Below the pieces are notes generated by a model. It made no database searches, was not told the origin of the DNA, and saw nothing but the letters and a program-made list of their open reading frames with translations. 28,340 bases of DNA from UMGS755 sp045132895. Its GTDB lineage: Bacteria > Bacillota > Clostridia > UBA1381 > UBA9506. Location of the stretch: positions 1 through 28,340 of the forward strand of contig JBGUTC010000038.1 in assembly GCA_045132895.1 (NCBI GenBank), in the 5' to 3' direction. Shown one piece after another: positions 24,790 to 28,340 of the stretch (positions within the stretch are counted from its first letter, which is position 1; the number at the start of each line of letters is the position of its first letter). Made by a program: the position numbers and the translations under genes.

Positions 24790-26742
24790 TTATGGCTCCG
24801 GATATACAATCTCGTCAATATAGGGGTAGGTAATTTCTTTTGTCAGGTTGGTTGTATAGTCTGACAGTGCGATATCCAGATTGGAAATCGCCTGTGCCAT
24901 TTTCTGTGCAAAAGCTGACGCACCGTAAACGGTTAAATGAGTCGTATCGCCCCGATGTAAATCCGGTCTGTAGTCAGGGCCGTCGGGGTTGTTGTAGCTG
25001 ACCGCTGCTGCTTCATGATCTTTATAAATATCCCAGTGATCAAGACAATCCAGAATGAAATATCTGCGACCTTCACCGTCAGGTGTTGCAGAAGGGCCAA
25101 CCAGTTCAGCCGTCAGGGCTGTTACATCAATGCTGCGGAAGCCGGGCATGCCGTCCATCTTTTCCATGTAATGATAGAGACCTGCCAGATAATCTTCGCC
25201 GCTGGTTGCATTGACGAATTTCGTTGTGCTGACAAATTTACCTTCAGAATCAAAAACTACATTATAATTGTTGCCGGTAAAGATATAATCTGTTACCATT
25301 GATGCTAAAATCACATTCGCGCCTTTTTTATGCAGCGTATCAATCATGCTGTCAAGGTTGTCAATATAGGTTGATAAACCGATACCGTTACGGCTATCAT
25401 TAATTCCTAACTGGAGAACAACATAATCACCGGTCTGAACATGAGTCAGCAAGTCAGCCCACATGGCGTAGCCAACCTGATTGCCGCCACCCAACATAGA
25501 GGATGTTGTCGCACCGGAAGCTGCGCGGTTATAGATGTTGATGCCGGTAAAATAGTCCGGGATAACCTGACCGGTACCGCAACGGGGATAGAAGCGTTCG
25601 TCATAGGTTGACATGGTGCTGTCACCCAGCATATAAAGAGACGGTGTTCCGCTTGCTTTATAGTTGAAAACACTCGGCTGCTCTAAGGGCTGCAGATCGG
25701 ATTCGCTATTTAAGAAAAAGACCTTGGTCATTCCGTTTGCAACATCTTTTTCCAGTGCCGGCAGGGACATATTAACTGTCAGGGTTGTCTCGTTGTTGGT
25801 AAAGTCTGAACTTGTAAAATTAACCGCTTTAACGGCGCCTAACATCTTATCCTGCGTGTAGTATGCAAAAATCGCCGTGCCATTCCCTGCTGCGCCGGGC
25901 GCTTTGGAGATCCGTGCCTGCTTCAGCGTTCCGCCTACAATAGGTCCCGGAACAAACATGCCGTCTTCATCTGTAAAATAGACGTTATCTGTCGCGTAGC
26001 TGGTTGTTTCCCTCAACTCGTCAATACTGAGATCATCAAGGTAATATGTGGTCTTTGCATAACCCGCACCACGGAGCTGACAGAAGTTCAGATTGGGAAT
26101 CGTGGTGGCAAAATTAACCGGCTGACCGATTAACTGTTCATCAACATATAACGAGGTCTGGTTCGCTTTATAGTCAATGACAAACTTATATGTGTGCCAT
26201 CCCGGCGAAGACATCAACGCCGTCTGGACAGTTCCCTCAGGGCGGATGTATTCAAAAGAAGCATAATTGTTTGAATAAATCAAAGCATATTCCGGACAAA
26301 GTTCTCCTAAAAACGGCTCAACTAAAAGCGTGTAACCGTTCGTATGTTTTAACCGGAAGGAAATGGCTATCGCATTGGTGCTTAACACTTTCGGTAAACC
26401 GATCATAGCTTCTAAGTTGACAACCTCCGTATTGGTTCCGTCATATTTCACTGTTCTTTTCATTTCTAAAACGCTGTTGCCGGGATCATCAGGATCTGCT
26501 TTAACGGTCATCTCTGTTCCCTGGGATTTTGCCGTCTCATACACATCAAGACGCAGTTTCCAGTTGCCGTAAACTTTGGACGAACTGGATGTTGCCAGCG
26601 GACCTTCATAGGCACCGGGCGTGCCAAATGAATCCGTCAACAAATTGGTTGCGATTTGCTCCACCGCCATCGTCGTCGGCGCAATCGCGGTCACGAGCAA
26701 GAACACCATAACAAACCATACAAAAACTCTTCTTTCAAACAT
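24790..26742 (-). CDS. Secreted SGNH esterase, rhamnogalacturonan acetylesterase type (CE12-like), with LamG-like domain
   Basis: The 650-residue protein has a signal peptide (1 to about 26, ending TTMA), a LamG-like beta domain (about 30-243), a small beta domain (about 250-360: TAIFAYYTQDKMLGAVK, MTKVFFLNSESDLQPL) and an SGNH hydrolase (about 366-620). The four SGNH blocks are visible: GDST (373-376, nucleophile Ser375), SGAT with Gly410, GINDS with Asn448, and DTTHLT with Asp599 and His602. The GDSTMSTYD and THLTVYGA patterns are those of rhamnogalacturonan acetylesterases, which remove acetyl groups from galacturonic acid in RG-I so that lyases can act. It acts outside the cell and has no anchor. 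The start is preceded by AAGGAG, and a promoter lies 44 bp upstream. Substrate is inferred from family and context. Confidence 0.87.
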   Translation of the reverse strand: MFERRVFVWFVMVFLLVTAIAPTTMAVEQIATNLLTDSFGTPGAYEGPLATSSSSKVYGNWKLRLDVYETAKSQGTEMTVKADPDDPGNSVLEMKRTVKYDGTNTEVVNLEAMIGLPKVLSTNAIAISFRLKHTNGYTLLVEPFLGELCPEYALIYSNNYASFEYIRPEGTVQTALMSSPGWHTYKFVIDYKANQTSLYVDEQLIGQPVNFATTIPNLNFCQLRGAGYAKTTYYLDDLSIDELRETTSYATDNVYFTDEDGMFVPGPIVGGTLKQARISKAPGAAGNGTAIFAYYTQDKMLGAVKAVNFTSSDFTNNETTLTVNMSLPALEKDVANGMTKVFFLNSESDLQPLEQPSVFNYKASGTPSLYMLGDSTMSTYDERFYPRCGTGQVIPDYFTGINIYNRAASGATTSSMLGGGNQVGYAMWADLLTHVQTGDYVVLQLGINDSRNGIGLSTYIDNLDSMIDTLHKKGANVILASMVTDYIFTGNNYNVVFDSEGKFVSTTKFVNATSGEDYLAGLYHYMEKMDGMPGFRSIDVTALTAELVGPSATPDGEGRRYFILDCLDHWDIYKDHEAAAVSYNNPDGPDYRPDLHRGDTTHLTVYGASAFAQKMAQAISNLDIALSDYTTNLTKEITYPYIDEIVYPEP

Positions 26743-26785
26743 CTAAATCGGCTCCTTCCGGATAATTATATTGTTACCTAATATT

Positions 26786-26814
26786 ATCATAACGGCATAG
26801 CGATTCTCTTTCAA
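26786..26814 (-). promoter_or_regulatory. Predicted promoter of the esterase gene
   Basis: On the minus strand TTGAAA (26809-26814) and TATGAT (26786-26791) are separated by 17 bp, 44 bp before the esterase ATG. Both boxes are close to the sigma-A consensus. Confidence 0.65.
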
Positions 26815-26852
26815 GAGACAGAAAGGGCAACAAAAGGACAAAAAGATACTTA
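26812..26852 (-). promoter_or_regulatory. Candidate AraC-type operator (copy 1), upstream of esterase promoter
   Basis: On the minus strand TAAGTATCTTTTTGTCCT, 14 bp, then TGTCTCTTG, ending on the -35 box. It matches the site upstream of the lyase promoter in sequence and exact spacing while the 14-bp interior differs, which is the pattern of two protein-contacted half-sites. Confidence 0.6.
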
Positions 26853-26872
26853 GAAACTCTCTATCCGCGCAT

Positions 26873-26906
26873 AAAAAAAGCAGATAGCCTAAGCTATCTG
26901 CTTTTT
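26873..26906 (-). terminator. Intrinsic terminator of the sugar isomerase gene
   Basis: GCAGATAGC and GCTATCTGC pair around a CTAA loop (26880-26901). The stem is followed on the minus strand by seven U residues (plus-strand A run 26873-26879). It begins 6 bp after the isomerase stop. The T run on the other flank means it could also work for plus-strand transcripts. Confidence 0.9.
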
Positions 26907-26912
26907 ATCAAA

Positions 26913-27740
26913 TTAGATTGACTGTAAAAGATTCTCCACATCCCGTCTTACTGTCGGCAGCATCTCTTCCCGGACATTTTCCAGGATAATACCGCTCTCC
27001 GGAGCATATTGTTTCATCTTCCTCAGAACACGTTTTGTATCCAGCAACCCTTTCGTCGGATATTCGTAGTCGACGATGCCATCTTTTATTACAAAATCTT
27101 TCAGATGCAACACCTTGATTTTATCATGGAGCAATTCAAAAGCCTCTTCAATCAGCGTTTCCTGATTCTGATAGTTCTCCGGGGTCATGTAGTTAACCGG
27201 ATCAAAGATCACGCAGGTATTGTCCGAATTCAAATCATCCAGAAGGCGCTTCATTCGCGCAGGAGAGTGAATAACAAAACAATGGACTCCCTCAATGCCT
27301 ATTGTGACGCCCAGCCTTTCCGCCTCCCGGCACAGGGTTTTCATATTGCTTAATAAATACTGATAGGCTTCTTCCGTTTGATTTTTAGTGATATCAAGAG
27401 TTTCTCCCACAAACCCCGTCTCCAGGCCTACCATATCTGCGCCCATATATTTTGCATACTGTAAGTTCTCTAAAAAGAAATCCATATCTTCTTTCAGCAG
27501 CGCTTCGTTGGTTTGTGACGGGTTAATGTAGCAACCAAGTACCGATACGCGGACACCACTTTTCCGTAAAATATCACCAATCTCCGTCGCATACGCCGGC
27601 GTGAAATCCCCTGCTTTCAGAGTCGGAATTGTCTTTTTAAGCGCAAGCTGAACCCCTTTAATATTGTGCTCCTTGCATTTTGCCGCCAGCCCGCTGACAG
27701 ACTGTACATCAAAATCGTGCCCTCTCATACCAAAATACAT
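26913..27740 (-). CDS. Sugar isomerase/epimerase, TIM-barrel (xylose isomerase-like)
   Basis: The 275-residue soluble protein has the AP-endonuclease-2/xylose-isomerase-like TIM barrel with a complete metal set: Glu150 (GIEGVH), Asp180 (IFDPVN), His212 (VLHLKDF) and Glu254 (ILENVR). Such enzymes interconvert keto and aldo sugars or epimerise them using a divalent metal. The substrate cannot be told from sequence. GGAGGAG is placed 8 nt before the ATG. It forms its own unit, with a promoter at 27777-27805 and a terminator at 26873-26906, so it is regulated apart from the esterase gene that follows, although the pectin context suggests a role with uronic acid or rhamnose products. Confidence 0.9.
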   Translation of the reverse strand: MYFGMRGHDFDVQSVSGLAAKCKEHNIKGVQLALKKTIPTLKAGDFTPAYATEIGDILRKSGVRVSVLGCYINPSQTNEALLKEDMDFFLENLQYAKYMGADMVGLETGFVGETLDITKNQTEEAYQYLLSNMKTLCREAERLGVTIGIEGVHCFVIHSPARMKRLLDDLNSDNTCVIFDPVNYMTPENYQNQETLIEEAFELLHDKIKVLHLKDFVIKDGIVDYEYPTKGLLDTKRVLRKMKQYAPESGIILENVREEMLPTVRRDVENLLQSI

Positions 27741-27776
27741 ATTCAGTCTCCTCCGTAGGTTTTTATCTTAAACCAC

Positions 27777-27805
27777 ATTATAAACGATTCAAAGAGAAAA
27801 AACAA
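27777..27805 (-). promoter_or_regulatory. Predicted sigma-A promoter of the sugar isomerase gene
   Basis: A perfect TATAAT (27777-27782) lies 17 bp after TTGTTT (27800-27805) on the minus strand, 36 bp before the start codon. No copy of the repeated operator motif is present. Confidence 0.7.
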
Positions 27806-27814
27806 TAGCAAAAA

Positions 27815-27850
27815 TGAAAACCGCAGTAAAGATTGTCTTTACTGCGGTTT
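27815..27850 (-). terminator. Intrinsic terminator of the SLH gene at the right edge
   Basis: Perfect 15-bp arms (27818-27832 and 27836-27850, AAACCGCAGTAAAGA) enclose a 3-nt loop. On the minus strand the stem runs into TTTTCATTTTT. It starts 7 bp after the SLH gene stop and separates that gene from the isomerase promoter. Confidence 0.88.
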
Positions 27851-27857
27851 GTAACGC

Positions 27858-28340
27858 TTAATAAAACATTCTGTCTAAGACTGTTGCAACCTGTGCTCTG
27901 GTGCCGTTTGCCTTCGGAGCAAAGGAGCCATCCTCCATGCCGTTCATTAAACCATTTACATTAGCATAAAGAACGAACGGTTTTGCCCAGCCGCTGATGA
28001 CACTGCCGTCAGCGAAGGACAGGTCTCCTTCAGGTTCTGCAAATGCTTCACCCTTTAAGAGTGCATCAGCACCGGCAAGAATTTTTGCCATTTCCTCACG
28101 GGTTACAAGATCATTCGGTCTGAAAACAGAATCACTTGAAATGATACCGTTTTCCAAAGCAGCCTTGATGTAGGAAGCATACCAACTGTCTGCCGCCACA
28201 TCGCTAAAGCCTGTATCCGTTCCTGTAGCAGACAGATTCAGCGCTCTTGCAACCATGGTAATCAGTTCAGCACGAGTGATGTTAGCATCCGGACGGAAGG
28301 AGCCATTGTCGCCCTTAACAACGCCTTTATCCGCCATGCG
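27858..28340 (-). CDS. SLH-domain surface protein, C-terminal part (runs off window)
   Basis: The 160 visible residues are three SLH repeats: GVVKGDNGSFRPDANITRAELITM (first, partial), FSDVAADSWYASYIKAALENGI...FRPNDLVTREEMAKIL (second) and FADGSVISGWAKPFVLYANVNGLMNGMEDGSF (third), ending DRMFY. The frame stays open to the window edge, so the N-terminal, functional part is outside. SLH repeats attach proteins to the cell-wall polymer. It has its own terminator and is thus the last gene of the preceding transcript. Whether it belongs to the pectin locus cannot be decided. Confidence 0.9.
   Translation of the reverse strand, partial: RMADKGVVKGDNGSFRPDANITRAELITMVARALNLSATGTDTGFSDVAADSWYASYIKAALENGIISSDSVFRPNDLVTREEMAKILAGADALLKGEAFAEPEGDLSFADGSVISGWAKPFVLYANVNGLMNGMEDGSFAPKANGTRAQVATVLDRMFY

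Noticed and set aside
1..28340. CRISPR arrays, tRNA or rRNA genes, insertion sequences, prophage or attachment sites
   Set aside because: No regularly spaced repeats, cloverleaf sequences, transposase or integrase genes, or terminal inverted repeats were seen on either strand.

Overview
The window looks like part of a Bacillota (Clostridia-type) genome. Supporting signs are surface proteins with S-layer homology (SLH) repeats, strong AGAAAGG/GGAGG ribosome sites, an LplABC-style sugar importer without its own ATPase, and a membrane-bound AraC regulator of the Cache type. The DNA is of moderate G+C, and all fourteen supported genes lie on the minus strand, so the text follows transcription from high to low coordinates. 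The species cannot be named from the sequence.

The window reads as a locus for using pectin, most likely the rhamnogalacturonan-I (RG-I) backbone. At the right edge is the C-terminal end of an SLH protein with its own terminator. A TIM-barrel sugar isomerase/epimerase follows with its own promoter and terminator. The main cluster then opens with a secreted SGNH esterase of the rhamnogalacturonan acetylesterase type (CE12-like), with its own promoter. A second promoter drives a leaderless PL26/YetA-like exo-rhamnogalacturonan lyase, a solute-binding lipoprotein and two permeases. Four exported proteins come next: an Ig-like/LamG-like protein, two SLH surface proteins, and a 1196-residue mosaic protein (LamG-like, discoidin, beta-propeller, dockerin).

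The AraC-type regulator has its own promoter and begins the left part: a GH105-like unsaturated rhamnogalacturonyl hydrolase with a large N-terminal addition, a DUF4838 protein, a metallo-beta-lactamase-fold hydrolase, and an RpiB/LacA/LacB-type isomerase cut by the window edge.

Inferred working order: surface and secreted proteins deacetylate and cut the polymer, the importer brings in RG-I oligosaccharides, the PL26-like lyase and GH105 hydrolase trim them inside the cell, and the isomerases feed the products onward. Rhamnose and ketodeoxyuronate pathway genes (RhaAB, KduI/KduD) and an ABC ATPase are not in this window.

The most notable signals are: a 41-bp two-part motif repeated with identical internal spacing directly upstream of the esterase and lyase promoters (a candidate AraC operator); a dockerin pair apparently inserted inside a beta-propeller; a discoidin domain apparently split by a LamG-like domain; a perfect 16-bp hairpin without a U-tract just before the ribosome site of an SLH gene; and an RpiB-family protein with Phe at the usual His position.
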